Positions 37,713-46,607 of a stretch of DNA of 64,000 nt are shown here, piece after piece. The translations under genes were made by a program, and so were the position numbers. Numbering within the stretch: position 1 is the first letter of the stretch; each line of letters starts with the position of its first letter. This DNA comes from Verrucomicrobiia bacterium (GTDB lineage Bacteria > Verrucomicrobiota > Verrucomicrobiia > Limisphaerales > Pedosphaeraceae), in NCBI GenBank assembly GCA_036268055.1, contig DATAUW010000010.1, forward strand, positions 62,001-126,000, read 5' to 3'. The notes beneath the pieces were generated by a model, which saw only the letters and a program-made list of their open reading frames with translations, did not search any database and was not told the origin of the DNA.

Positions 37713-37920
37713 AATTTCAAATTCGTTACAAAAGAGCGGGCACTATATAGTTCACCAATGGATGAAGCAAGCGGTATTTTGAAATTTTTGGTGAGCCGGA
37801 GAAGCCAGTGGAACGGCTGGGAAAATGTCTAATGAGTTTGCGATTAGCATATTAGGAGTGGCTAGTGGTCAAGTCTCAGGTCGAAGGATTTAAATTCTGC
37901 GAAAAATGAAAGATTTCCGA

Positions 37921-39240
37921 TCAAACCTTCGCGGTGCGGTTCAAGTAATCATTGAGGCGGCTATTCCACTGGCTGGGCGCGGGTCCCTGGGCGGGAAGCG
38001 TGAAAAAGAATGCGGCGCCCTTGTTCAATTCGGCATCGGCCCAGATACGACCGCCGTGTTTGCGGATGATGCGCGCCACCGTGGCCAAGCCCACGCCGGT
38101 GCCTTCGAATTCCTCAACGCGATGCAACCGCTGGAAAACCCCGAAGAGCTTGCCGGAATATTTCATGTTGAAACCGACGCCATTGTCGCGGACGAAGAAG
38201 GCCACATCGCCATTGTTTTTTTGCGCTCCCACTTCGATGACCGTGTGCTCGCGCTGGCGGGAATATTTAATGGAATTGGAAATCAGGTTCGTGAAAACCT
38301 GGCGGATGAGGCCGGGGTCGCAATCCACTTCCGGCAATTCAGAGATTTTCCATTCGATATTTCGGTCGCCGGCCTCGACCTTGACATCGGCGATGACTCC
38401 CTCGACAAGCGGACCCAGCGCGACATGCTGACGGGTCAATTCTTTTTTGCCGACGCGGCTGAGGTTGAGCAGATCATCCACCAGCCGGCCCATGTTCTGG
38501 CTGCCTTGGCGAATCTTTCGCGCGAACTTCTGCGCCTCGGGAGACATTTGCGGGCCAAATTCCTCCTCCAGAATTTGCGCGTAGCCATCCACGTGGCGCA
38601 ACGGCGCGCGCAGATCATGGGAAACGGAATAGGTGAATGATTCCAACTCCTGATTGCTGGCGACGAGTTCCGAGGTGCGCACTTCCACGCGCAATTCCAA
38701 TTCGGAATTCAAACGGCGCACTTCGTCCTCGACGCGTTTGCGCTCGGCGATTTCGCTTTCCAGTTGCTTTTGATTTTCAATCGCTTTGTGCGCGTGGGCA
38801 TTGGCCTTCTCGCGCGCCACGTGCATGGAACGGCTGAAAAGAATGATCGTGATGCACACCAGAATGGGCGGCAACATGGTATCCAGATATTGATGCGGCT
38901 GGACGGAAAACGAATATTTTGGATCGAGAAAAAAATAATCCGCGAGGATAAAGCCGCTGATGAAGGTCAAGATGGACGGAACAAGACCGCTATACCACGC
39001 CACGGCGGTCGTCGCGACGATGAACGTAATGAAGACATGTTTAACCGGACTGTTCTCCAAGAGGGGGTCGAGCGCTTCACGGATGAGAAAAGCGACTGCG
39101 ACGGCTACGAAGGCAAACAGATAACGCTTCGCCGGTGAACGGCTATCGTGCATGCCTTTAACGGAAAGCGTTTCGTCCGCAGACTCTTTCATTGATTGAC
39201 TTACGAATATGTAAGCCAAATAAAGCGGAATTGAAAGCAT
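37921..39240 (-). CDS. Sensor histidine kinase with DUF4118 membrane domain
   Basis: 439 residues. Four hydrophobic segments (about residues 38-140) with the KdpD-like DUF4118 pattern (PSILTFISGFILADYFFLDP), a coiled-coil linker (about 142-200), a HisKA domain with SVSHDLRAPLRH (H208) and an ATPase domain with the N box FTNLISNSIKYS, RDNGVGFNM and GTGVGLATV. A membrane-bound sensor kinase; no response regulator is adjacent, so its partner is encoded elsewhere. An internal ATG at codon 17 could be the true start. Confidence 0.92.
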   Translation of the reverse strand: MLSIPLYLAYIFVSQSMKESADETLSVKGMHDSRSPAKRYLFAFVAVAVAFLIREALDPLLENSPVKHVFITFIVATTAVAWYSGLVPSILTFISGFILADYFFLDPKYSFSVQPHQYLDTMLPPILVCITIILFSRSMHVAREKANAHAHKAIENQKQLESEIAERKRVEDEVRRLNSELELRVEVRTSELVASNQELESFTYSVSHDLRAPLRHVDGYAQILEEEFGPQMSPEAQKFARKIRQGSQNMGRLVDDLLNLSRVGKKELTRQHVALGPLVEGVIADVKVEAGDRNIEWKISELPEVDCDPGLIRQVFTNLISNSIKYSRQREHTVIEVGAQKNNGDVAFFVRDNGVGFNMKYSGKLFGVFQRLHRVEEFEGTGVGLATVARIIRKHGGRIWADAELNKGAAFFFTLPAQGPAPSQWNSRLNDYLNRTAKV

Positions 39241-39261
39241 TTAGTTTGTTCTTCAACGGCA

Positions 39262-40107
39262 TCAAACTATTTCATTTGTCATTCGATCGTAGGCTGCGCG
39301 AATTTTTGCCGATAATGGAGAGCGTGCGATTGGATGCTTGTCCAGCGAGGCGACTTCGACAATTCCCCACGAACTCATGGATAGAAAAATACCTTCGGCG
39401 CGCAAGAGTTCCGCGGGCGTGAGGCTGGTTTCTAAAATCGCCAAACCCAATTCGCCGCAAATCCTCGTGACGACCAGGCGCGTGACGCCGGCGAGAATTC
39501 CGCTGTTCAAGGGCGGCGTACAAACCGTGCCATTCGCGATCCAAAAAAAATTGCTCATCGAGGCTTCCACGATTTCGCCGTTGGTATTGAGCAGGAGCGC
39601 TTCATCTGCGCCAGCGGCATCGGCTTCGGCGCGCGCAAGAACTTGCGGAAGTTTATTGGCGGTTTTGAATTGCGCGAGCGGTTCGCCGGCGGGCAGGCGA
39701 TACGATGCAGTCACGACGTGCCACGCGGGTGGTCCGGCGCTGGCATCCGGCGCGGAATGGACGGACATGGTAAGGGTCGGGCGGTCTGCGCCGCGAGGCG
39801 AATATCCGCGCGGGCCAACGCCGCGTGAGAGAGAAATGCGCAGAAGCGATTCAGGCATCCGATTGCGCTGGATGAGTTGCGTGGCGTGGCTGAGCAATTC
39901 GTCCGGGGCAAAGGGAATTTTTATTTTCAGAAATGCGGCGCCGCGCTCGAGGCGTTCGAGGTGTTCGGCCCAGCAAAACAATTGACCGCGAAAGACGCGC
40001 AGGGTTTCAAATAAGCCATCGCCGTAAAGAAACCCGCGGTCAAAGATGGAGACGGTAGCTTCGGTTTCGGGGACAAATTTGCCGTTGAGAAAGACGATGG
40101 CGCTCAT
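39262..40107 (-). CDS. pabC: Class IV aminotransferase, likely aminodeoxychorismate lyase
   Basis: 281 residues, fold type IV PLP enzyme. Motifs: SIFDRGFLYGDGLFETLRVF at the N terminus, the PLP lysine region FKTANKLPQVLA, DEALLLNTNGEIVEASMSNFF and SGILAGVTR. These fit both PabC and branched-chain aminotransferases. A pabB gene 1.7 kb away on the same strand favours aminodeoxychorismate lyase, which releases p-aminobenzoate for folate. Confidence 0.82.
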   Translation of the reverse strand: MSAIVFLNGKFVPETEATVSIFDRGFLYGDGLFETLRVFRGQLFCWAEHLERLERGAAFLKIKIPFAPDELLSHATQLIQRNRMPESLLRISLSRGVGPRGYSPRGADRPTLTMSVHSAPDASAGPPAWHVVTASYRLPAGEPLAQFKTANKLPQVLARAEADAAGADEALLLNTNGEIVEASMSNFFWIANGTVCTPPLNSGILAGVTRLVVTRICGELGLAILETSLTPAELLRAEGIFLSMSSWGIVEVASLDKHPIARSPLSAKIRAAYDRMTNEIV

Positions 40108-40414
40108 AATCGGGAAAAGATTATCGGGGGGCGGCGATTTGAAGCAAGCAAACGTGAATTGGATTTCAAGTTAAGAGATGGTCAAAATCTGCCGATTTAT
40201 TCGAGAGGATGGTTAGGGGACATGAGAGTGACCACTGTAACCGCCAACTTATCAATGCCTGAACTGCCGAATGTAAAAATGAAAAAATGAAAAGACCGAG
40301 GAAAAAAAGAGCGGCCGTTTTTGGGCGCGCTTGCTACGTGGTTCGGTGGTTGCCGAACTTTCGGGCGTACTTTCTTCTGGAGACTCGCGGGCGATTTCAA
40401 TCGCCCATCCAATT
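40108..40414. other. Intergenic, no gene seen
   Basis: 307 bp between divergent genes. It holds an A-rich patch near 40270-40305 and a short palindrome (GGGCGA / TCGCCC, about 40390-40406) just before the next gene. No gene or clear promoter could be defined. Confidence 0.4.
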
Positions 40415-41845
40415 ATGAGATGGATTCCCGAATCCCAGCCGAAAATGCCCGCGGCGCCGAATGAAGGCAATTTAGCCATCCTGGATAAATTGTGGATCGG
40501 TCCCGAAAAATTGAATATGCGGCGTGCAGCCATCGTGGTTTTTTTTGTTGTGGCGGCCTTGTTGTTCATTCGTCAGCCCGCGGCGATATTTCAGGCGGGC
40601 TTTTACGGTGAGGATGGCAAGATTTTTTTCAAGCAGCAGTACGAAATGGGTTTTAGAGATTCTGTGATAACGCCGTATGCCGGCTATCTTCCTACCGCTC
40701 CGCGAATTGTTGCCTGGGCGTGCAGTGTCCTGCCGCTGGAGTATTTGCCGTTTGCATACGCAATGATTTCGCTGCTAGCGGCGGCGGGTGTATTGGCATT
40801 TTTTTGTTTGCCGAATTTTCGGCACGTTATCAAAAGTGACTCACTGCGGATTACACTCGTGATGGTGTTTACTTTGATGCCCAATGCCGAACCGCTCATG
40901 AAGGCGGCCTTTTTAGGCTGGTATCTATTATTTTTCCTGGCGTTGGTGACGCTCATGGAATTGCCTCAGCGATTGCCGGCGTTCTGGCTGCTGCTTTTGC
41001 CAGCGGTTCTGACCGCATGGACAACTCCGGTCGCGATTGTTTGTTTGCCTCTTACCGTGCTGCGGGCGTGGATGACCAAGGATGTCAGGGAGCGTGCATG
41101 GTGGAGCGTGTTGACCCTGGCCCTCATTACATATCCGCTGATGGCGGAGCGGCCGCCCGGTCTGATGGCCATGTTGCTGCACGATTCAGATTGGAAGCTG
41201 GCTTTGGTCCGGTGCATCGGATATCGCGTTTTCTGCTTTTTCTTTTTTGGCCAGACGGCCATGTATCCTTTCCCGTCCGAGGGATGGAATGTGATACTGG
41301 GAATTTCCCTCGTGCTGGCGGTCATTTGCGTTGCCATCGCGATACGTTTGGCGAGGCAACATTCAAGAAGCGGGCTTTCCCGATGGTCTTCGATAATTCT
41401 GCTCTATTTGATACTTGGTTTGCCGGCGATGTTCGTCCTGCGAACACAATGGCTGCGATATTTTCTCCCTTGGGACGAAGCCTGCTGGGAATTCAATGGG
41501 CGATACTTTTTTTGTTCTACACTTTTGATGGGGGTGTTTTGGGGCGTGGCGTATGAGAGACTTTGGTTCGAGTGGTTCACAAACAAAATTTCCAGACGCC
41601 AATGGGCGACGGTCTTGATGATAGCCTGGTTGAGTCTGCACATCGCAAGTTTCCGGCTGGATTCCTGGAATATTCACACTCCCTGGAGTCACTTCTCAGA
41701 ACAGATTCGAGCGGCGCAAGTGCGAGCCGACCAAAGTGGAAAGCGGGAACTGGTTTATGTGGCGACGCGAGCCGCAGGGTTTGATTTCGATCTTGTCGTC
41801 AAACCGAAGGCGCCGAAACCGGCGGATCAGTCCTCGGCCAGATAA
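40415..41845 (+). CDS. Polytopic membrane protein of unknown function
   Basis: 476 residues from the ATG at 40415; a TTG at 40331 would extend it and an ATG at codon 35 could shorten it. About ten to eleven hydrophobic segments. An extracytoplasmic-type loop after the first segment holds FYGEDGKIFFKQQYEMGF, reminiscent of an acidic catalytic loop in GT-C type glycosyltransferases, with LPTAPRIVAWACSVLPLEY after it. A lipid-linked sugar transferase is possible but unproven. Its end overlaps the convergent pabB by 19 nt. Confidence 0.65.
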   Translation: MRWIPESQPKMPAAPNEGNLAILDKLWIGPEKLNMRRAAIVVFFVVAALLFIRQPAAIFQAGFYGEDGKIFFKQQYEMGFRDSVITPYAGYLPTAPRIVAWACSVLPLEYLPFAYAMISLLAAAGVLAFFCLPNFRHVIKSDSLRITLVMVFTLMPNAEPLMKAAFLGWYLLFFLALVTLMELPQRLPAFWLLLLPAVLTAWTTPVAIVCLPLTVLRAWMTKDVRERAWWSVLTLALITYPLMAERPPGLMAMLLHDSDWKLALVRCIGYRVFCFFFFGQTAMYPFPSEGWNVILGISLVLAVICVAIAIRLARQHSRSGLSRWSSIILLYLILGLPAMFVLRTQWLRYFLPWDEACWEFNGRYFFCSTLLMGVFWGVAYERLWFEWFTNKISRRQWATVLMIAWLSLHIASFRLDSWNIHTPWSHFSEQIRAAQVRADQSGKRELVYVATRAAGFDFDLVVKPKAPKPADQSSAR

Positions 41846-43347
41846 TTCGATTTGACTCGTGATTGTCCGAAACGCAAGGCGGTGAGAAAACCGGCGGCCT
41901 TGGCAAGCGTTTCGTCGTATTCGGCGGCGGGGATGGAATCGGCGACGATGCCGGCACCGGCGTGAAACCAGGCGCGGCCTTCGCGGCAGACGGCGGTGCG
42001 GATGGCGATGGATAACTGACTTTCGCGATTGAAGCCAAGGTAGCCGAGCGCGCCAGTGTACGGGCCACGCGCGACGGGTTCCAGTTCGTCTATGATTTCC
42101 ATGGCGCGAATCTTGGGTGCGCCGGTGATGCTGCCGCCGGGAAAGCAAGATTGGAACGCGGCGAAGTGCGTGACGTCTTTGCGCAACCGGCCTTCGACGG
42201 TGGAGACGAGGTGTTGCACTTGCGGGTAGCGTTCGAGCCGCACGAGTTCGGGCACTTGCACGGAGCCGTATTCGCAAACACGGCCAAGGTCGTTGCGCAA
42301 CAGGTCGGTGATCATCACCAGCTCGGACATTTCCTTGGCGCTGGTTTGCAATTCGTAAGTGAGTTGGGCGTCGCGCATGGCGTCGGCGGAGCGCGGACGT
42401 GTGCCTTTGATGGGGCGGGTCAAAATGTGCGGGCCGCTCAAGCGCAAAAAAAGTTCGGGCGATGACGAGGCGAGTTGAAAATCTCCACAGTCTATATAGG
42501 CGGAAAAGGGCGCGGGCGAAACTTCGTTCAAGCGTTGAAAGAATTCCCAACCGGTGACATGGCACTCCGCGGAGAGGCGCTGGGCGAGATTGACTTGATA
42601 GATGTCACCCGCGCGGATGTAGCGCTGGATTTGCTGGACGCGCGCGATGAATTCATCGCGGGTGAGAGTGGATGTGGGCGGTGGTGGGGAAACTATTAAA
42701 ACAGTTTCTGGTGTGTGCGCTGGGATTTTCCCCCGGCTGAAGCCGGGGGTTAATGAGAAGTCCTGGGTGGTGTGTTGGCGCTTGAGTTGGTTGGTGTCTG
42801 ATGTGGTGACGAGTAGTGCTGTCCACCAATCTAACTGCATGCGGGCGCGCTGTTCGGTGCGCGAGGCATCGGCATCCAGGCCGGTGGAGATGATCCACGT
42901 TTTGCTGAGATGATGATCGAATACCACGAGGCTGTCGTAGAAACCGACATTGCAATCGGGCAGTTCGAGATCGTTGATGGCGCGGCGCGGTAGGCGCGGT
43001 TCGACGAAATTTTTCAGATCGTAGCCCCAGTAACCGAAACATCCGCCCAGCGGGCACGGCAGGTCCACTTCGTCGAGCAGTTCGTAGCGGGCCATGAGGC
43101 TGTCGAGAATGGACCATGGATTGCCGAATTGCGGTTGGGAAGTGTTGGTGCTGTGATTGGTCAGTTCGCCGTGTGAGCCGAAGGAGCGAAAAGTAAGAAA
43201 TGGCCGCGCAACGATGAAGGAATAACGCGCGGTGGAAGATTCAAACAATGCACTGCGCAAGAGCATGACGCCACGTTCACCGCGCAGTTGCTCAACGAGC
43301 GATTCGGGCGTATGCTGGGTGGGGATTGGTTGGATCAGCGGGTGCAT
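41827..43347 (-). CDS. pabB: Aminodeoxychorismate synthase component I
   Basis: 506 residues of the chorismate-binding family. PIKGTRPRSADAMRDAQL (the PIKGT form typical of PabB), ELVMITDLLRNDLGRVCEYG, PGGSITGAPKIRAMEIIDELEP and FHAGAGIVADSIPAAEYDETLAK are all present. With glutamine amidotransferase PabA it makes aminodeoxychorismate for folate. A short insert before the catalytic domain contains a perfect 9-bp palindrome (42730-42749) translated as part of TPGFSRGKIP. The assignment over TrpE rests on PIKGT and on nearby pabC. Confidence 0.9.
   Translation of the reverse strand: MHPLIQPIPTQHTPESLVEQLRGERGVMLLRSALFESSTARYSFIVARPFLTFRSFGSHGELTNHSTNTSQPQFGNPWSILDSLMARYELLDEVDLPCPLGGCFGYWGYDLKNFVEPRLPRRAINDLELPDCNVGFYDSLVVFDHHLSKTWIISTGLDADASRTEQRARMQLDWWTALLVTTSDTNQLKRQHTTQDFSLTPGFSRGKIPAHTPETVLIVSPPPPTSTLTRDEFIARVQQIQRYIRAGDIYQVNLAQRLSAECHVTGWEFFQRLNEVSPAPFSAYIDCGDFQLASSSPELFLRLSGPHILTRPIKGTRPRSADAMRDAQLTYELQTSAKEMSELVMITDLLRNDLGRVCEYGSVQVPELVRLERYPQVQHLVSTVEGRLRKDVTHFAAFQSCFPGGSITGAPKIRAMEIIDELEPVARGPYTGALGYLGFNRESQLSIAIRTAVCREGRAWFHAGAGIVADSIPAAEYDETLAKAAGFLTALRFGQSRVKSNYLAED
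42730..42749. repeat. Perfect palindrome inside pabB
   Basis: Nine-base arms CCCCCGGCT and AGCCGGGGG with a 2-base centre, lying in the inter-domain insert of pabB and translated in frame. This has the look of an extragenic palindrome that has entered a coding sequence. Confidence 0.7.
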
Positions 43348-43424
43348 GTTGTTTGTGGCAGGCCTGAGAGGAAAAGTAGAACCAAATTAACGAGATCCCG
43401 CTTAATCTCCTTCCACATGCGTTT

Positions 43425-43657
43425 GCTTCAACGAAGCCGCGCGTTGTTTAGAGCAAACAGGTAGTGTCTCAGTTTCTTTTGGCATAATTTTAATTAGCTT
43501 CAACGAGGCTGCGTGTTGTTTAGCGCGGAGAGCTGTCGCGTAAAAATTCAGCGTCCCATCATCCGCCTCGCTTCAACGGGGCCGCACTTTTTTGCGCGGA
43601 AAAGCACACCAGCGTGCCGGTGACTTCGCTGGCGTACGGTTCACTTCAACGAGGCCG
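43425..43657. CRISPR. Decayed CRISPR-like array, four repeats
   Basis: Repeats begin at 43425, 43497, 43570 and 43643 (periods 72, 73, 73). Repeat length is 36-37 and the spacers (43461-43496, 43534-43569, 43606-43642) are 36-37 bases with unrelated sequence. The conserved head is GCTTCAACGAGGCC; repeats 2 and 3 keep a central inverted repeat with GCGCGG and a GGARAGC-type end. Read on the minus strand the repeat ends in GTTGAAGC, as many CRISPR repeats do. Repeat 1 has lost its right end and repeat 4 keeps only about 15 bases. No cas genes are in the window. The array fills the gap between pabB and the next gene. Confidence 0.62.
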
Positions 43658-43864
43658 GGTAATCATCCGCCATAACCATTCATCCGCTTCTTCGTGAGTT
43701 TTGAAACGATAGACGCCTCTTGGGACACGCACACCACCCAGAGCTTTTTGCCAGGCAGTCGCGTTGGCGATATTGCTGTGGGCCAGGGAAAGAGCGGGCT
43801 TTTTCGTGCGGCGGCCGACGACTCTTTCAATATTTTCTTCGATATTAATCAATGGTTGTCCCAC
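43646..43864 (-). CDS. Small hypothetical protein
   Basis: 72 residues from a GTG start. The C-terminal half GVRVPRGVYRFKTHEEADEWLW resembles small helical proteins sometimes found next to nucleotidyltransferase or toxin-like genes, but no such partner is here. The last codons and stop fall inside the fourth CRISPR-like repeat. A stop codon lies a few codons before the start, and a 16-codon reading frame starting MVTMEFDVLAL precedes it, so a broken larger gene is possible. Confidence 0.45.
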   Translation of the reverse strand: MGQPLINIEENIERVVGRRTKKPALSLAHSNIANATAWQKALGGVRVPRGVYRFKTHEEADEWLWRMITRPR

Positions 43865-43926
43865 GGCATTGATACTTTAGCTCGCACCGATGCGCAAAGC
43901 AAGAACGTCGAACTCCATCGTGACCA

Positions 43927-45195
43927 TCAATGCGCGACCTTCAGCAGCTTCACCAAACCCTGGTCCGATTTGAGCGGGCTGACGAGGGCGAGGTTCAGGC
44001 GGTCGGGGCGGAAGAAATCGCGGGCGACGCTGCGGATTTCACTCGCGCGGACTTCGCGGATGTGTTGCTTGATTTCTTCGGGGGCGATGGTTTTGTCGTA
44101 GCCGATGAGTTGTTCGCCGAGCCACATCATTTGGCTGTCGGTGCTTTCGAGGCTCAGATCAATCTGGCCGATGACGTAGTCGCGCGCGCGGCGAAGTTCA
44201 GCTTCGCTGGGGAGTGATTTGGCGAGCACGCTCAACTCACGCATGATCAATTTCAAAGTCTTCTCCAGGTTCGCAAGGTCGAGGCCGGCGGAAATCGTGA
44301 GCGTGCCGACGTCGTCGAAATAACTGAGCGAACTGTAAATGGAGTAGGCGAGTCCGCGGTCTTCGCGAATGACTTGAAAGAGGCGCGAACTCATGTTTTC
44401 GCCGAGCATGGTGTTAAGCAGGCGCAGGGCGAAGCGGCGATGGTCATGGCGCGAGCAGGTGCGGATGCCCAGGGCGAGTTGCGTCTGCTCGGTTTCCTTG
44501 GTGAACAGATGCACACGCGGCTGGGTTTGCTCGGAAACGGCGGGCGCGAATTGCGGACGCCGGCCTTGCGGAAAACGCGCGGCGAGGCGCGACACGGCCT
44601 GGACGACTTGCTTATGTTTGAGTCGCCCGGCGGCGGCGAAGATGACGCGGTTGGCGACGTAATTCGAGCGTTGATAATTGACGAGTTGCGCGCGGGTGAG
44701 GGCATCGAGAGTTTGCTCGGTGCCGGTGAGGGCGCGGCCGAGCGGTTGATGCGGCCAGAGCAGTTCGTTGAGAAGTTCCTGCACGCGATGTTGCGGCTGG
44801 TCGAGATACATCGCGAGTTCTTCCTTGATGACGCTGCGTTCGCGGGTGATGTCCGCCGGGGCGAAACGCGAATTGAGAAACATGTCGCTCAACACGTCGA
44901 GCAATTCGCCGAAACGGTCGTGGCACGCCTTCGAGTGGTAACAGGTCATCTCCTCGCTCGTGAAAGCGTTGAGGTAGCCGCCCACGCCTTCGACATCCTG
45001 CGAGATGCGGCGGGCGCTGCGGCGGCGCGTGCCTTTGAATAGCATGTGCTCGATGAAATGACATACGCCGCTGACTTCGGCGGATTCGTAGCGTCCTCCG
45101 ACGCCTACCCACAAGCCCAGGCTCACGCTGGTCATGTGCGGCATTTCGGCGGTGGCGATCGTGAGGCCGTTCTTGAGCTTGGTGACGTTATACAT
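43927..45195 (-). CDS. M16-family zinc peptidase
   Basis: 422 residues from the ATG at 45195; the longer frame upstream translates as arginine-rich noise and overlaps the next gene. The inverted zinc motif HFIEH (H46, E49, H50) with MLFKGT and the later glutamate region ERSVIKEELAMYLDQPQHRVQELL are intact, so it should be an active pitrilysin/MPP-type protease. The second M16 domain region GLAYSIYSSLSYFDDVGTLTI follows. It degrades peptides or processes signal sequences in the cytoplasm. It lies 5 bp after the LOG-family gene. Confidence 0.93.
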   Translation of the reverse strand: MYNVTKLKNGLTIATAEMPHMTSVSLGLWVGVGGRYESAEVSGVCHFIEHMLFKGTRRRSARRISQDVEGVGGYLNAFTSEEMTCYHSKACHDRFGELLDVLSDMFLNSRFAPADITRERSVIKEELAMYLDQPQHRVQELLNELLWPHQPLGRALTGTEQTLDALTRAQLVNYQRSNYVANRVIFAAAGRLKHKQVVQAVSRLAARFPQGRRPQFAPAVSEQTQPRVHLFTKETEQTQLALGIRTCSRHDHRRFALRLLNTMLGENMSSRLFQVIREDRGLAYSIYSSLSYFDDVGTLTISAGLDLANLEKTLKLIMRELSVLAKSLPSEAELRRARDYVIGQIDLSLESTDSQMMWLGEQLIGYDKTIAPEEIKQHIREVRASEIRSVARDFFRPDRLNLALVSPLKSDQGLVKLLKVAH

Positions 45196-45200
45196 GCGAA

Positions 45201-45884
45201 TTATCTGAAGGCCTTTGGAACGATGTCTGGCGGCCCTACGCGGCGTTCGTAGTCGAGGATGAGATTCACGGCGATGGCGGGATCGTCGGTGACGGTGACG
45301 AGGTCGAGGTCGCCGGGACTGATGTAAGCGCCTTTGCCCATCGCATCGGCCATCCAGTCGAGAAGTCCCTGCCAATATTTGGGGCCGAAAAGTATCAAGG
45401 GGAAACGCGGGATGCGCTGGGTCTGCACGAGCGTGAGGACTTCAAAAAATTCATCAAGTGTGCCGAAGCCGCCGGGCATGAACACGAACCCGACGCTGTA
45501 TTTCACAAAGCAAACTTTGCGCGAAAAGAAGTAGTGGAAATTGACGGGGATGTTCGCGTAACGATTTCCGTTCTGCTCAAAGGGGAGTTCGATGTTGAGG
45601 CCGACGGATTTGCCTTTGGCCTTGGATGCGCCGCGATTGGCGGCTTCCATGATGCCGGGACCGCCGCCGGTGATGACGGCGAGGTTGTGCTTGGCGAGGT
45701 CTTTGGCAAGCTGCATGGTGGCCTCATAGCAGGGATGGCCGGGCTTGGTGCGCGCGGAACCGAAGATGGTGACGGCCGGGCCGACGCGCGAGAGGGTCTC
45801 GAAGGAGTCCACAAATTCGGCCATGATGCGGAAAATGCGCCAGGGATCTTCCTTCAAAAAAGTGTTCGGGGCACCGTTGCTCAT
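45201..45884 (-). CDS. LOG-family protein (TIGR00730-like)
   Basis: 227 residues from the ATG at 45884 (an earlier ATG adds five residues). Motifs VITGGGPGIMEAANRGA (about 70-86) and MPGGFGTLDEFFEVLTLVQ (about 136-154) mark the Rossmann-like LOG/lysine-decarboxylase-like family, whose characterised members are nucleoside-5'-monophosphate phosphoribohydrolases. Earlier names such as lysine decarboxylase are not supported. The intact PGGxGTxxE motif suggests activity. Probably co-transcribed with the M16 peptidase. Confidence 0.9.
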   Translation of the reverse strand: MSNGAPNTFLKEDPWRIFRIMAEFVDSFETLSRVGPAVTIFGSARTKPGHPCYEATMQLAKDLAKHNLAVITGGGPGIMEAANRGASKAKGKSVGLNIELPFEQNGNRYANIPVNFHYFFSRKVCFVKYSVGFVFMPGGFGTLDEFFEVLTLVQTQRIPRFPLILFGPKYWQGLLDWMADAMGKGAYISPGDLDLVTVTDDPAIAVNLILDYERRVGPPDIVPKAFR

Positions 45885-45927
45885 GCAGGGACGATACAAG
45901 AGGGGGAACGAAGGTTACGAGGCATTT

Positions 45928-46437
45928 TTAACCGCGGAGACACGGAGGTCCTTGCGGACGGCAACTGGGGAAGAGGAATTTTGGCCACGGATGGCCAAGA
46001 TGCTCGAGGTAATCTTTGATTTGATCTTCTTGATCGGGCGAATCCACTTTGTTTTCCATCGCAATACATACAGCGGCATCAATCATTACATCAATTCTTC
46101 TTCTGAATTTTGAAATGCCATAAGTTTGGGTTTCTCGATGTATTTTTGCTGCCACCAACAACTGGGGATCAGCGTCTATTTGTAAACTTTTAAAAAAGAG
46201 TTGCAGAAACAATGCGCCTTGACCATGGGTGCCTTTGGGATCCAATAGGTCTTTTAAAATATCCGACAATTTATTTTCATCAGGATCAATGAGGGAAAAT
46301 ATGTTAAAGCGCGTCGCTTTCCGCAGATCAATTTTTTCCTTCCGCTTTCTTTCGTTTTCAACTCGGATGCCGACTGCAGAAAAAAATATTTCCAAGTCGT
46401 GCAAACTAACAGCGTTGGTGGATGTCAATTGAGTCAT
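45928..46437 (-). pseudogene. Truncated PD-(D/E)XK nuclease-superfamily protein
   Basis: 169-residue frame. The first 145 residues fit the PDDEXK_4-type family: ENKLSDILKDLLDPKGTHGQG, then RRIDVMID and IAMENKVDSPDQEDQIKDYLEHL, where the Asp and E-x-K residues form the nuclease core. After that the frame runs into a dispersed repeat (about 45929-46000) and ends in CRPQGPPCLRG, so the C-terminal part is missing. AT-rich base use unlike the neighbours points to acquisition, probably as a defence gene, then decay. Confidence 0.65.
45929..46000. repeat. Dispersed repeat with 8-bp units and a GGCCA palindrome
   Basis: Contains CGCGGAGA CACGGAGG at 45932-45947 (same unit as at 36952, 52489 and 53818) and a 5-bp inverted repeat GGCCACGGATGGCC at 45983-45996. 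It forms the false 3' end of the nuclease gene. Confidence 0.55.
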
Positions 46438-46529
46438 ATACGAATTGGTTTATCGTTACCCTAGTTTGTGATTCGGAATCGGCTCTTTGCACAAACATCA
46501 TAAAGTAAGAGCGAGGAGTGGCGGAAATA

Positions 46530-46565
46530 AAATAAGCTAACGATCTTGCTATCGTTAGCTTATTT
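46530..46565 (-). terminator. Strong hairpin terminator after nrdJ
   Basis: Perfect 15-bp arms AAATAAGCTAACGAT / ATCGTTAGCTTATTT with a 6-nt loop; on the minus strand it is followed by a T-rich run. It lies 43 bp beyond the nrdJ stop and, being symmetrical, may also act on plus-strand transcripts. Confidence 0.85.
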
Positions 46566-46607
46566 AAAACAGCCAAGTTGGCTGGATATCCCAATTTTCT
46601 TATTTAA

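Noticed and set aside
37713-37920. infC upstream of rpmI
   Set aside because: The 200 bp before rpmI contains no infC-like frame on the minus strand.
43348-43424. A fifth CRISPR-like repeat before 43425
   Set aside because: A GTTGTTTGTGG fragment is present but 95 bases away from its counterpart rather than 72-73, so it is out of register.
44374-45042. Open frame antisense to the M16 peptidase
   Set aside because: Glu/Ala-rich shadow with no motif; the peptidase zinc site is intact on the other strand.
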